The translations under genes and the position numbers were made by a program. Positions 1 through 9,064 of a DNA stretch of 64,000 bases are shown piece by piece. Under the pieces are notes generated by a model. The model saw only the letters and a program-made list of their open reading frames with translations. It was not told where the DNA came from and ran no database searches. This DNA is from Paracoccus albus (GTDB lineage: Bacteria > Pseudomonadota > Alphaproteobacteria > Rhodobacterales > Rhodobacteraceae): positions 1,364,001-1,428,000 of the forward strand of contig NZ_CP115775.1 in the NCBI RefSeq assembly GCF_027913035.1, read 5' to 3'. Position 1 is the stretch's first letter, and every line of letters begins with the position of its first letter.

Positions 1-19
1 GCAGAACGATGGCGCGCAT
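1..19 (-). CDS. start of a dehydrogenase-like gene, cut by the left edge
   Basis: Reading leftward, an ATG at 19 is preceded by a GAGG ribosome-binding site about nine bases upstream. It opens a frame beginning MRAIVL before the window ends. That opening is typical of zinc-dependent medium-chain dehydrogenases, which would suit a gene following a sugar kinase. Only six codons are visible, so the product is a guess. The gene would be the next member of the minus-strand unit that includes the kinase ending at 112, possibly with its own promoter, because paired palindromes lie between the two. Confidence 0.4.
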
Positions 20-48
20 GGCTGAAATACCTCATCAGTGATGAATTG

Positions 49-60
49 TCACATATGTGG
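49..60. promoter_or_regulatory. candidate operator, left copy
   Basis: TCACATATGTGG is an almost perfect palindrome. It repeats the 12-base palindrome at 112-123, with starts 63 bases apart (six helical turns at 10.5 bp). It lies 30 bases upstream of the minus-strand start at 19, so a regulator could bind both copies to control that gene. The sequence shows the repeat; operator function is inferred. Confidence 0.4.
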
Positions 61-111
61 GTACTATCTTCAGCCGATTCGAGCAAGCATAATCACAAAT
101 ATGATTCTTTT

Positions 112-123
112 TCACATATGTGA
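112..123. promoter_or_regulatory. candidate operator, right copy, overlapping the kinase stop
   Basis: TCACATATGTGA is a perfect 12-base palindrome spanning the last codons and stop of the kinase gene. It pairs with the near-identical site at 49-60. Both sit upstream of the gene starting at 19, consistent with an internal regulated promoter. The binding protein is unknown. Confidence 0.4.
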
Positions 124-1668
124 TGAACTGCCGAGTTTCTCACCTATGCGCGAAAATAGCGGCGACATGGTTTCCATCGCGTCGATGTAAGAATCGATAT
201 AGGGGCGATACTGCGCCGTGGCATCCGGGTCAGCGCGGGTGACAAGCCGGGGTTCACCGGCGAACCGCCGCGCGGTATCGCGAAGATCCGGGAAAAGGCC
301 GACCGCGTGGCCCGCGACGATGGCCGCGCCAAGAGTGCCGAACTCATCCCGGTCCTGTATGCTATAGTCCAGACCCAGAGCGTTCGCCTTGATCTGCCGC
401 AACTCGGGCGACCGCGCCCCGCCCCCGATATTGATAGCGAAGCGCGGATCATAGCCCGGCGCGAGTTCTCGCACGGCACGCAGGTAGAAGGCATATTCAT
501 AGGCAATACTTTCCATGATCGCGCGCACCATATGCGCCTTGCTGTGACGCCATGTCAGACCCAGAAAAGCGCCGCGCATGGTCGGATCATTGGGGGTATT
601 CCGCCCGGAAAGATGCGGCAGGAAGATCAGCTTTTCCGCACCCGCAGGCACATGCGCCGCCGGCGCGGTCAGCGCTTCATAGGGATCGCGCCCCTCTTCT
701 TCCCAACCGGCTTTCTCCAGTGGAGAAACCTCGTCGCGGAACCAGCGCAGATTCAGCCCACCGCCGGCGACATAGGACATCGGAAAATAAAGGCCCGGCA
801 CGACATGCGGGCAGGTCATCAGACAACGATATTTCGTATCCGTGCCGAAATTGTCGATCACCGTCGCAAAAACCGAGGCAGTTCCCGAGGTATCAAAAAC
901 CACGCCGGTATCGACCAGACCGCCGCCCAGAACATTCGCACTCTGATCGCCGCAACCTGCCGCGATAGGCGTTCCCACTGCCAACCCAAGCTCATCCGCC
1001 CAATCGGGCTGGACCTCGCCGATGATCTCCCACGGTTCGACGATGCGGGGCAGCTTTTCGGTCGTCAGGTCGAAGCGGGAGAGCAGTTCTTCATTCCAGA
1101 CGGATCGCTCACCGCTGCCAAAACCGGAAAACACCAGATAGGTGCGATCCATGAAAGCATCTCGCCCCTTTAGGCCTGCGAGACGTCCGGCAACGAAAGC
1201 CGCTGGCTGAATGAAGCTTGCAATACGGTCCCAGACCTCAGGCTGATCGCGCCAATACAGAATCTTTGGCGCGTGATTGAAAGCAAGCGCCATGCCGCAG
1301 GTCTTGATGATATCCTGCTCATGCGGGCGAAGCTGGTCCAGCCAAGGCGCACATCGCGTATCAAGCCAACTGTCGTAATGGGTGACGGGCTGCCAATCCG
1401 CGTCCACAGCCATGATCCCCGCCATCTGCCCATCAAGCGCAATTGCAGCAATCTGATCGGGCCGCAGACCGGCGTTGCGCATTGCAGCTCTTACGGTCCG
1501 CAGCACGGACTGAAAGATCTCTTCCGGGTCCTGTTCCACCTGACCGGGGCCGGGATAGCGCAGAACGGATTCCTCGAACGCCTCGCCTTTCAGAACACCG
1601 TCACGATCATAGATCCCGGTTTTCGTGCCGGTGGTGCCGATATCAACTCCGATAACGTGATCTTTCAT
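112..1668 (-). CDS. FGGY-family carbohydrate kinase
   Basis: Cytoplasmic ATP-dependent sugar kinase of 518 residues, a normal size for the FGGY family. The N-terminal phosphate-binding segment (VDIGTTGTKTG, residues 8-18), a DGQM motif (79-82) and the catalytic-base region GCGDQSA (Asp about 241) are all present, followed by a C-terminal actin-like half with GGGARSPE. The start has a strong GGGGAGG site. It lies 32 bases after the dehydrogenase gene in the same minus-strand unit, which is divergent from a CUT2 importer, so it probably phosphorylates the imported sugar or its oxidised product. The substrate (ketopentose, polyol or other) cannot be read from sequence. The stop codon lies inside the palindrome at 112-123. 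Confidence 0.9.
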   Translation of the reverse strand: MKDHVIGVDIGTTGTKTGIYDRDGVLKGEAFEESVLRYPGPGQVEQDPEEIFQSVLRTVRAAMRNAGLRPDQIAAIALDGQMAGIMAVDADWQPVTHYDSWLDTRCAPWLDQLRPHEQDIIKTCGMALAFNHAPKILYWRDQPEVWDRIASFIQPAAFVAGRLAGLKGRDAFMDRTYLVFSGFGSGERSVWNEELLSRFDLTTEKLPRIVEPWEIIGEVQPDWADELGLAVGTPIAAGCGDQSANVLGGGLVDTGVVFDTSGTASVFATVIDNFGTDTKYRCLMTCPHVVPGLYFPMSYVAGGGLNLRWFRDEVSPLEKAGWEEEGRDPYEALTAPAAHVPAGAEKLIFLPHLSGRNTPNDPTMRGAFLGLTWRHSKAHMVRAIMESIAYEYAFYLRAVRELAPGYDPRFAINIGGGARSPELRQIKANALGLDYSIQDRDEFGTLGAAIVAGHAVGLFPDLRDTARRFAGEPRLVTRADPDATAQYRPYIDSYIDAMETMSPLFSRIGEKLGSSSHM

Positions 1669-1700
1669 GAAAGCCTCCCCTGCTTCATTGGGATTTCTCG

Positions 1701-3260
1701 TCAGCCGGTCAGCCCGTCCTCATCGGATGCGCTCCAGTCTGTGACGTCGCGCAGTGGCAGATCGGGCTGCTGCGGATAAATGATGATCTTTCCAGAGACG
1801 GTGCCATCGGCGACCACTTTCATGGCCTCCGGCAACGAATTGAGGCCAGCGACAGCGGCGATATTGGCGGAGAGGTCAAGAGTCCCGCCACACACGCGCG
1901 AAAAGACATCCTTCATGTCACCTAACGTGCAGCCGGTCGAGCCGGTAATCCGCATACCGCTGAGCGCGACGGCGGCCAAATCAATCTCCAGCAGCTTGCC
2001 ATAGGGAAAGCCCGCGAACAGGACTAGTAGCCCATCCGGTGCCAGCCAACCCGAGGCAGCTGCAATCGCCAGCGGATCAGGTGCCACAACGGCGATATCA
2101 TCCAATCCATCAGGCGCAAGTTCCTGAACAAGGTCGTCTAGTTCGTCGGGCTCCGCAACGATCAGCCGGCGACCGTTAGACAGAGCCAGTGGTGCGAAGT
2201 CGCTTTGTAGATCGGATAACCGCTTGCCCTTTCGCGACGATGCAATGACGATGCGCGGTCCATCAGGCAATTGCAGCAGCCGATGCACATGAATCCGGCC
2301 CATCGCACCCCCCGCACCGTGAATGAGGGCGACGCCCCCCGGGCGCACATCAAAGCGAGCAGCAGATGTATCAAGCGCGTTATCCAGCACGCTGTCGCGT
2401 GTTCCCAGAAACGAAAGCCGATCATAATGAATGCGCGCCGGATCAATGGCGACCGGGCCGGGCGACGCGCCGCTTCGCGCCTGAAGCAGCAACCCACCGA
2501 CATCCAGCCGCGCAGATAGGGCGGCGAGGGTTTCCGCATCCAGGTCCCCGAGCGCCAGAATATCGTCAAAAGGTCCGGTTAACTCCGCGACGCTGTCGGC
2601 GCGTGTCACGTCACGCGATGCCAGAAATGACGGCACTGCTCCTATTACAGTCACCTCGGCCCAATCCGGCACACGACGCAATTCGTATTTCTGCGCCCCG
2701 GCAGAGACGATCAGCGCGCGACCCGCCGGTTTGAAATCAAGCCTGACATTCGGCCGCCACGCACGCTCGACGCAACCATAAGGTTCCAACAGCGCCACAG
2801 AGGCGGCTGCAACATCGTCAGGCACCGCCATAACCTGATCGTTCAGCGCCTCGGATCCAAGGCGCAGGTATTGCGCAAACCCCCCCGGACGATCCATGCC
2901 GATGATGCTGCGCTTGCCATTGACGATCAGCGCCGGCTGAAGCGCCAGCCGTTGTCCCGGACGGAAACGACCCGCGTGCCCCTCGCCCACCGCATGGACA
3001 CGCAGGCAGACCTCGTGCCCCAACACGGTGTCCAGTTCGTCCCTGCCTTCGGCGAAAAGCGGGTGATCGCGTCCCATCCGAACAACTTTTACATCGGATG
3101 AACAGATGGAAACGGCCTCTACCTTGGCCACCAGTTCTTCTTTCGCCGGTGACGGAACATCATCATTGCGCGCTTGCGCGTTCAGCAGTTCGTCAAACGT
3201 CTCACCACGGTAGGGCCACAACCGGTTCAGCGCAGCTGCCGGATGGTCATTCCTGCTCAT
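1701..3260 (-). CDS. long zinc-type (MDR) dehydrogenase
   Basis: A 519-residue medium-chain dehydrogenase, well above the usual 340-400. The N-terminal catalytic domain has the expected CSSD (catalytic zinc Cys, about residue 53) and GHEV motifs. The four-cysteine structural zinc lobe is absent. Two nucleotide-fold-like stretches follow: a degenerate one (about 180-270, no GxGxxG) and a proper one with GAGGAMG (about 315). This recalls sorbitol/sorbose-phosphate-type dehydrogenases, but the fit is loose. The start has a GAGG site and overlaps the RpiR stop by 14 bases, so the two are translationally coupled. Probably oxidises or reduces a sugar or sugar phosphate handled by the neighbouring kinase and importer. 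Confidence 0.75.
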   Translation of the reverse strand: MSRNDHPAAALNRLWPYRGETFDELLNAQARNDDVPSPAKEELVAKVEAVSICSSDVKVVRMGRDHPLFAEGRDELDTVLGHEVCLRVHAVGEGHAGRFRPGQRLALQPALIVNGKRSIIGMDRPGGFAQYLRLGSEALNDQVMAVPDDVAAASVALLEPYGCVERAWRPNVRLDFKPAGRALIVSAGAQKYELRRVPDWAEVTVIGAVPSFLASRDVTRADSVAELTGPFDDILALGDLDAETLAALSARLDVGGLLLQARSGASPGPVAIDPARIHYDRLSFLGTRDSVLDNALDTSAARFDVRPGGVALIHGAGGAMGRIHVHRLLQLPDGPRIVIASSRKGKRLSDLQSDFAPLALSNGRRLIVAEPDELDDLVQELAPDGLDDIAVVAPDPLAIAAASGWLAPDGLLVLFAGFPYGKLLEIDLAAVALSGMRITGSTGCTLGDMKDVFSRVCGGTLDLSANIAAVAGLNSLPEAMKVVADGTVSGKIIIYPQQPDLPLRDVTDWSASDEDGLTG

Positions 3261-4161
3261 TCTGCTGCCTCATGCTGCGGCTCTGACGGATGATCGCATT
3301 GCCATGCTCGACCGAGGCGGCAGAGGCGTCGAAATCCCTGACCGCCACCAGCGAATACAGCGCGTCAATCGCGATCAACTGGCCGAATTTGCTGACCATG
3401 CTTTCATAGATCGGCTCTTCCCCCGAAGGCGCATATCCCGCCGGTGTCAGGATCGTCAGATCCGCCTGACGTGTCAGCGGGGATTCCGGGAAAGCCGTCA
3501 TCGCAATCGTCGCGGCCCCGCTTTGCCGCGCTGCCGCCAGAGCCGTCACGGTTTGACTGGTCCGGCCGGAATCGCTGATGCCGATCGCAAGCACATTGCC
3601 CTTCAGCGCCGCCGACATCAGCAGCTGATTGTTCCGGTCCCTGTGGAACACCACCGGTTTGCCGATGCGCGCAAAACGCAACACAGCACTCTCCGCCGCC
3701 AGAGCCGACAGCCCCGCCGCGAACAGGTAAACCACGTCTGCGGCCCGTACCATCCGCGCGGCCTGTTCCATCGCATCGGACGAAATGGTCGACAAACAGT
3801 CGCGCGCGACATCAGCGGTGCGGTGGACGACCTTGTTCAGAATGCTGACGGCATCGTCCTGCCGACCGATATTTTCGTAGATCTGGCCGTGATCCGCCTC
3901 ATTACCCCGCGATGACGATCCCGCAATCACCTCGGATGCGAGCCGCAGCTGAAAGTCACGGAAATTCGCCAGACCAATTCCCCTGACGAATCGACTGATC
4001 GAGGCTTCGGACACCCCGCAAGCCGTCGCAAGTTCGTTCAGCTTCTTGCTTCTCGCAGCTTCCGGGTTGGCGAGAATTGAGTCCGCCACCTGCTGAAGCG
4101 CCGGCTTCATGCTGCCGCGAAGCCCCTGAATATGCGTGATAATGCTTATATCAGATTTCAT
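3247..4161 (-). CDS. RpiR/MurR-family transcriptional regulator
   Basis: 304 residues: an N-terminal helix-turn-helix of the RpiR type (LNELATACGVSEASISRFVR) and a C-terminal SIS sugar-phosphate-binding domain (GISDSGRTSQTV). I prefer the ATG at 4161 over a GTG 30 bases upstream because it suits the family N-terminus and has a purine-rich site before it. It heads the minus-strand unit with the dehydrogenase and kinase and is divergent from the CUT2 importer at 4366, so it likely controls both, with a phosphosugar as effector. A TGAAA/TTTCA inverted repeat in the intergenic region is a plausible target. Confidence 0.9.
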   Translation of the reverse strand: MKSDISIITHIQGLRGSMKPALQQVADSILANPEAARSKKLNELATACGVSEASISRFVRGIGLANFRDFQLRLASEVIAGSSSRGNEADHGQIYENIGRQDDAVSILNKVVHRTADVARDCLSTISSDAMEQAARMVRAADVVYLFAAGLSALAAESAVLRFARIGKPVVFHRDRNNQLLMSAALKGNVLAIGISDSGRTSQTVTALAAARQSGAATIAMTAFPESPLTRQADLTILTPAGYAPSGEEPIYESMVSKFGQLIAIDALYSLVAVRDFDASAASVEHGNAIIRQSRSMRQQNEQE

Positions 4162-4222
4162 CTGAATCCATCTTCCAGAGTTGCGCACCACCCAGCTTAG
4201 CGCGTCGTAAAGTTTGCACCTA

Positions 4223-4237
4223 TGAAATTAACTTTCA
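4223..4237. promoter_or_regulatory. candidate RpiR operator in the divergent promoter region
   Basis: TGAAATTAACTTTCA is an inverted repeat (TGAAA, five bases, TTTCA) in the A+T-rich 204-base gap between the RpiR gene and the importer gene at 4366. RpiR-family sites are often A/T-centred inverted repeats of this size. Binding is inferred. Confidence 0.35.
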
Positions 4238-4365
4238 AGAAAATAAAAATTGTAGACAGTAAAATTTCCTGCTGTTAGCGTTTCAGAAATATCGATTCCG
4301 GCGAGGAGGCTGTTTGAAGCAGCAGGAGGGCCCGGAATTGTCGATGCGAGTCAGGGAGGACAATC

Positions 4366-5382
4366 ATGCGCATCTCAGCACCAAGGAAAATCTTTCGCTG
4401 CATCAAACTCGCCGGATTGGCAGGAATTCTGACGACCGGCGCGGCCTTCGCTCAGGATGAAAGCGGGCGAAACTATGTCTATGCATCGCAGTTGCAGGGC
4501 CATCCCTATCTGCTCGACAGCCTGCTGGGCATGGACTACGCCGAGGATCGGTTCGGCGTGACAGTTGAACGGCTGGGCCCGCAGGGATGGGACCCGGTTG
4601 CCGGTGCCGAAGCAGTTGAACAGGCCATCGCGCGTCAGCCCGATGGTATCATCACGACGTTGTGGGAGCCGGGCGCCGTTCCGGGCATCCGCCGTGCAAT
4701 GGAACAGGGCATTCCGGTCGTGGTGATCGAAGCCGTGACAGAGGATAATGGCGGCGCGCTGACCTTCATCGGACTGGACAACTATGCGGCAGGCGAAGAC
4801 ACGGCGAGAGAGCTGATCGAACGCGGCGGCGACAGCGGCACGTTGGCGATATCCGGTAACTGGGGCGCATCGAATACCGATGCCAAGGTGCAGGGCCTGA
4901 CCGATTATCTGGCAGCGAACAGCAGTTGGGAGGTCGCCGGACGGGTCGATGACAAGGCGACAACCTCAACCGCTATTGACGCCGCGAAGACGATGTTCAA
5001 CACCTATCCGGACATCACCGCTGTGGTTGGTCTGGACAGCTCGTCCGGCAGCGGCATCTGCCTTGCGGCGGAAGAACTGGAAAAGGACATCACCGACCTG
5101 ACCGTCATCGTTCATGATCGTGAGGACGCGGTGCTGGAGTGCATTGCCGATGGTGTCATCGACGCGACCATCATCAACAAGACCGCTTTGCAGGCCTACC
5201 TCGCAGTGCAGATGCTGGAAGCCTATAATGACGACAATGTCGGGCTGGCTGCGGTTCCCATTTCAGCAGACAACGCTGGCGCAGGTGTGAACCCCTTCCC
5301 GCAGGCCGTCTATATGGGCACAGAAGTCATCGATCAGGAAAATGTCGAGCAGTTCATGCGCGGCAACCTGCCAAGCTTCTGA
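4366..5382 (+). CDS. CUT2 sugar ABC transporter substrate-binding protein
   Basis: 338-residue periplasmic binding protein of the ribose-binding (RbsB-like) fold. A signal peptide occupies about residues 1-29 (basic start, LAGLAGILTTGAAFAQ). The mature part has the two-lobe Rossmann pattern, with GLDNYAAGEDTARELIERG near the middle. An AGGGAGGA site precedes the ATG. It is first of four genes with the ATPase and two permeases, and a GC-rich hairpin follows its stop, as often seen after highly expressed binding-protein genes. The ligand is unknown; kinase and dehydrogenases across the divergent promoter suggest a monosaccharide or polyol. Confidence 0.9.
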   Translation: MRISAPRKIFRCIKLAGLAGILTTGAAFAQDESGRNYVYASQLQGHPYLLDSLLGMDYAEDRFGVTVERLGPQGWDPVAGAEAVEQAIARQPDGIITTLWEPGAVPGIRRAMEQGIPVVVIEAVTEDNGGALTFIGLDNYAAGEDTARELIERGGDSGTLAISGNWGASNTDAKVQGLTDYLAANSSWEVAGRVDDKATTSTAIDAAKTMFNTYPDITAVVGLDSSSGSGICLAAEELEKDITDLTVIVHDREDAVLECIADGVIDATIINKTALQAYLAVQMLEAYNDDNVGLAAVPISADNAGAGVNPFPQAVYMGTEVIDQENVEQFMRGNLPSF

Positions 5383-5391
5383 ACCCAAACG

Positions 5392-5413
5392 GGGCGCGGC
5401 CCAGGTCGCGCCC
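5392..5413 (+). terminator. intercistronic hairpin after the binding-protein gene
   Basis: GGGCGCG (5392-5398) pairs with CGCGCCC (5407-5413), followed by TTTCCC. Placed between binding-protein and ATPase genes, it probably attenuates read-through or protects the upstream message rather than ending the operon. Confidence 0.55.
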
Positions 5414-5454
5414 TTTCCCGTTCTTACGGAATCCGCATTTTCGGGACCGATGAT

Positions 5455-6942
5455 ATGAGCGCCGATCCAATTTTGAGCCTAACCGGAGTCAGCAAAAGCT
5501 ATGGTGCCGTAAAGGCGCTGAGCGACGTCAGTTTCTCTGTCGTGAAAGGCGAAGTTCATGCCATCCTCGGTGAAAACGGCGCAGGCAAAAGCACCACGTT
5601 GAAAATCATCAATGGTGAAATCGAACCCGATGAAGGCCAGTTGTCCATAGCTGGGCGCACCACCTCGGCCGCTGATCGCGCGCATGGCGATATCGCGATG
5701 GTGCATCAGGAGCTTGCCGTTTTCACGAATATGTCCGTTGCCGAGAATATCTTCGTCGGCAGGATGCCTCGGCATCGCGGGCGCATTGACTTCGCCAAGA
5801 TGTACGCACGCAGCCGCGAGCTTCTGAAGCTGTTCGGACTGGACATTGATCCGCGCGAAATTCTGGGCCAACTCACACCCGGCCAGCAACAGATCGTGGA
5901 AATCCTTCGCGCCGTTGAAAGCGACGCCAGCCTGTTGATCCTGGATGAACCGACATCGGGCCTGAACAATGTCGAGGCAGAGACGCTGGTCGGGCTGGTC
6001 AAGCAGTTGCAGGAATCCGGTCACACGATACTGTATGTTTCGCATCGCCTGCATGAAGTGCTGGATATTGCGGATCATATCACGGTGCTGCGCGACGGTG
6101 CTTTCGTCGGAACGCTGGCGAATGACGGCCTTAGTGAAGATGACCTGATCCGCCGAATGGTCGGGCGCAATCTGGATTCGCCCACACTGCCAGACCTGAT
6201 GCGTCTGAATAATGCAGAGGTGGTCCTCAGCATCCGAAACATGACGATGCCGGATGGTTTTGAGGATATGGGCCTTGATCTGCATCGCGGCGAGATACTG
6301 GGCATCTTTGGGCTGGAAGGATCGGGGGCAGAGGCGTTTTCCCGCGCGCTTTTCGGGATCGTTCCGCCCGTTTCCGGCCAGATGGAGCTGATCGGGCAGC
6401 CGGTGCACGATCTTTCCCCGGCCCAACTGATGAAGCAGGGGATGAGCTATCTGTTCAGCAATCGCAAGGAAGCCGGGCTGTATATGGAGCGAAGCATCGC
6501 CGACAATGTTTCGGCCCCTGTCCTCGACCGGCTTTCCAAAATGGGGCTGGTTGACCGCAGCGCCGTCCGGCAACAGGCTGTGGAGGACATCCAGCGTTTC
6601 GCCATCCGCGCGCCCGGGCCGCAAAGCCTGCCGATGCAGCTTTCCGGCGGCAACCAGCAGAAGGTGATGATCTCGGCCTGTCTGGCGAGCGAACCCGAGG
6701 TAATCGTTCTGAACGAGCCGACGCGAGGCGTTGATGTCGGCGCAAAAGCGGAAGTGCACGAGGTCGCACGCCGCGAAGCGGCAAACGGACGCGCCCTGTT
6801 GGTCTTTTCATCCGATCTGCCGGAACTGCTGCGGCTTGCGCATCGGATCGTCGTGATGCGCTCGCGTCGTCACGCCGGGGAACTGGCCGGCGCGGATATG
6901 AATGAAGAAGCCGTGATGGCGCTTGCGGCAGGTAAGGGCTGA
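5455..6942 (+). CDS. CUT2 sugar ABC transporter ATPase
   Basis: 495 residues with two fused nucleotide-binding domains, as in RbsA. The first has Walker A GENGAGKST (39-47) and LILDEPTSG. The second has the degenerate GLEGSGAE in place of Walker A, signature LSGGNQQKV, and EPTRGVDVGAK. In the second half the Walker B Asp is replaced by Asn (VLNEPTRG), fitting a regulatory rather than catalytic site. It energises the two permeases that follow, three and five bases apart. No strong ribosome site is visible before the ATG. Confidence 0.92.
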   Translation: MSADPILSLTGVSKSYGAVKALSDVSFSVVKGEVHAILGENGAGKSTTLKIINGEIEPDEGQLSIAGRTTSAADRAHGDIAMVHQELAVFTNMSVAENIFVGRMPRHRGRIDFAKMYARSRELLKLFGLDIDPREILGQLTPGQQQIVEILRAVESDASLLILDEPTSGLNNVEAETLVGLVKQLQESGHTILYVSHRLHEVLDIADHITVLRDGAFVGTLANDGLSEDDLIRRMVGRNLDSPTLPDLMRLNNAEVVLSIRNMTMPDGFEDMGLDLHRGEILGIFGLEGSGAEAFSRALFGIVPPVSGQMELIGQPVHDLSPAQLMKQGMSYLFSNRKEAGLYMERSIADNVSAPVLDRLSKMGLVDRSAVRQQAVEDIQRFAIRAPGPQSLPMQLSGGNQQKVMISACLASEPEVIVLNEPTRGVDVGAKAEVHEVARREAANGRALLVFSSDLPELLRLAHRIVVMRSRRHAGELAGADMNEEAVMALAAGKG

Positions 6943-6945
6943 AAC

Positions 6946-7962
6946 ATGATCGACCGGATCAAACTGCCGAACGAGAAAACCTCTGTCCCCACCGCATCGG
7001 TCGAGGCTGCCCCTTCACGTTCTGCGCGCAACCCGCGCTTCGGCGCGAACATCCTGCCGCTTGCGCTTATCACGCTGGCCATTTTCGCGTTTCTTGCACT
7101 GACACGGGACAACTTCGCGACTGCACAGAACCTCAACTCTATCCTTTTCGCTGTATCAATCGAATTTCTCGCGATTGTCGGTTTCACCTATCTGATGGTC
7201 ATGCGTGAAATCGACCTGTCCGTAGGGTCAGTCTTCGCGATGACAGGGATGCTGACGGGCTCACTGCTGGTGGCCGGATGGGGCTTCTGGCCTGCCGCAG
7301 CACTCGCGCTTGGCGTGGCAGGGTTGATCGGGTTTATGAACGGTTTTCTGGTCGTGCGCTTCAACATCAACTCTCTGATGTTGACCATCGGCACGATGCT
7401 GGTCGTAAGAGGGCTGGCGAACGTGCTGGCCAATGCATTAGGCGGTCGCACCTATCCCCGAGAGTTCCGCAGCCTTGCACGCACGGATGTTTTCGATGTG
7501 CGGCTGAGCATCGTGATGATGGTGGTCCTTGTGCTTGCGGCATGGGCATTGCAACGACGCGCCGCCCTTTATCGCAAGATGTGCTTTATCGGTGAGAATA
7601 TGAGGTCCGCGACAGTCCACGGCATCAATGTCGGCCGGATCAAGATCGCAACCTTTGTCGTCAGCGCGATGACAGCCGGGCTTGGCGGAATTTTCACCGC
7701 ATCGCGCATTACGAGCGCGGATGTGCGCATGGGGCTAGGGCTGGAATTCGTCATGGTGACCGCCGCGATTATCGGCGGCGCCAGCCTGTATGGCGGGCGC
7801 GGCGATTTGCGCGGCTCGGCGCTTGGGCTCCTGCTGCTTGCTCTCGTTCTGAACGGGATGATCATGTACGATATAGAGCCTGTGTTTCAGCAATTTGTCA
7901 TAGGCTTCCTTCTGATCGCCACCGTGACCTTCGACACCCTCATGAACCGCCGGAAGGGCTGA
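6946..7962 (+). CDS. CUT2 sugar ABC transporter permease 1
   Basis: 338-residue RbsC-like inner-membrane permease with a hydrophilic N-terminal tail (about 40 residues) and a run of hydrophobic helices. The conserved REIDLSVGSV and GFMNGFLVVRFNINSLMLTI segments typical of the family are present, and IGGASLYGGRGDLRG lies near the C-terminus. It starts three bases after the ATPase stop. With the next permease it probably forms a heterodimeric pore, which is less common in CUT2 systems, where one permease often suffices. Confidence 0.92.
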   Translation: MIDRIKLPNEKTSVPTASVEAAPSRSARNPRFGANILPLALITLAIFAFLALTRDNFATAQNLNSILFAVSIEFLAIVGFTYLMVMREIDLSVGSVFAMTGMLTGSLLVAGWGFWPAAALALGVAGLIGFMNGFLVVRFNINSLMLTIGTMLVVRGLANVLANALGGRTYPREFRSLARTDVFDVRLSIVMMVVLVLAAWALQRRAALYRKMCFIGENMRSATVHGINVGRIKIATFVVSAMTAGLGGIFTASRITSADVRMGLGLEFVMVTAAIIGGASLYGGRGDLRGSALGLLLLALVLNGMIMYDIEPVFQQFVIGFLLIATVTFDTLMNRRKG

Positions 7963-7967
7963 TCCGC

Positions 7968-8990
7968 ATGAGCATGACCCGGAAAACTCCGCTTCTTCGC
8001 GCATGGAGGTTAGAGCAGGAAAGCCTGACCTTTGCGGCAACGACCCTGATAGCCGTGGTTCTGGCGATGATCAGCCCGGCCTTTCTGGATCGCAACAATC
8101 TTGCGTCGTTGCAGACCTCGATCGCGCCGAACCTGATCGTCGCGATTGGTATGATGACGCTGTTCATGATAGGTCGCTTCGACCTGTCGGTCGGCGCGGT
8201 CATGGGCATTTCAGGCATCACCGCCGCCATGACACTGAGCGCAGGTGCGCCGGTCTTTGTCGGCGTCGCCGTCGGACTTCTGACCGGGATCGCCATCGGT
8301 GCCTTCAACGGGCTCATGGTTGCGTGGCTGGGTATCAACCACCTGATCGTGACACTAGGCGTCCTGTATATGACACGCGGCATTATCGAGGTTATCATGT
8401 CCGGTCAGGGTCTGGGCGGTTTCACCAGCTTTCCGTCCGGCTTCAACGCTCTTGGGCAATGGGACATAGGCGGGCTGTCCGGGATATTCCTGTTCGCACT
8501 GCTGCTGTGTCTTGGGTTCGAGCTGTTCCTGCGGCTGACCTTCCCCGGTCGCAGCCTGCTGTTTCTGGGTGGCAACGCACAGGCCGCTGAAGCCACGGGT
8601 CTGAACCGCCGCCGGATCGAGTTTCTGGCCTTTGTCCTGTCGGGCGGGCTGGCCGCATTGGCGGGCGTATTGATGACCGCACGGGTCGGCATGGCGAACC
8701 GCTATATGGGTGAGGGGCTGGAGATGCAGATATTCATCGCCTGTCTGATCGGCGGCGGGTCCATTGCAGGCGGGAAGGGATCGTATCTTGGGGCGTTGAT
8801 CGGTGTGATCTTCATCGCCCTGCTGACAAACGCGTTCAACTTGCTGACGGTGCCATCGGAATGGCAGGCTGTCGTGATCGGTGGCGTTCTGATCGTCGTC
8901 GTCGTGGCCGATGCGACAATGGTCCTGCGCAAAACGGGTCGACCCTGGCGAAATATCTTCGGCTTGCGACCGGCCCATCTAAGGGGCTGA
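7968..8990 (+). CDS. CUT2 sugar ABC transporter permease 2
   Basis: 340-residue RbsC-like permease with its own GRFDLSVGAV and GLMVAWLGINHLIVTLG family segments and GGGSIAGGKGSYLGA near the end. It is related to but clearly different from the preceding permease. It is the last gene of the operon and is followed by a strong bidirectional hairpin. Confidence 0.92.
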   Translation: MSMTRKTPLLRAWRLEQESLTFAATTLIAVVLAMISPAFLDRNNLASLQTSIAPNLIVAIGMMTLFMIGRFDLSVGAVMGISGITAAMTLSAGAPVFVGVAVGLLTGIAIGAFNGLMVAWLGINHLIVTLGVLYMTRGIIEVIMSGQGLGGFTSFPSGFNALGQWDIGGLSGIFLFALLLCLGFELFLRLTFPGRSLLFLGGNAQAAEATGLNRRRIEFLAFVLSGGLAALAGVLMTARVGMANRYMGEGLEMQIFIACLIGGGSIAGGKGSYLGALIGVIFIALLTNAFNLLTVPSEWQAVVIGGVLIVVVVADATMVLRKTGRPWRNIFGLRPAHLRG

Positions 8991-9015
8991 GGGCCGAGAC
9001 AGGGATTGTAAAGAA

Positions 9016-9041
9016 ACGGGCGATCCCATTGGGTCGCCCGT
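9016..9041. terminator. bidirectional terminator between convergent operons
   Basis: An 11-bp stem (ACGGGCGATCC against GGGTCGCCCGT, one G-T pair) with a four-base loop. On the minus strand it is followed by TTTCTTTAC, on the plus strand by GCTTCTTGC. It lies between the permease stop (8990) and the SDR stop (9065), so it can serve both operons, with the better T-tract on the minus side. Confidence 0.75.
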
Positions 9042-9064
9042 GCTTCTTGCAAAGATGCGGCCGC

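Noticed and set aside
5479..6759. 426-codon open frame antisense to the CUT2 ATPase
   Set aside because: No recognisable domain, and the opposite strand encodes a clear two-domain ATPase. This is typical of high-G+C antisense frames.
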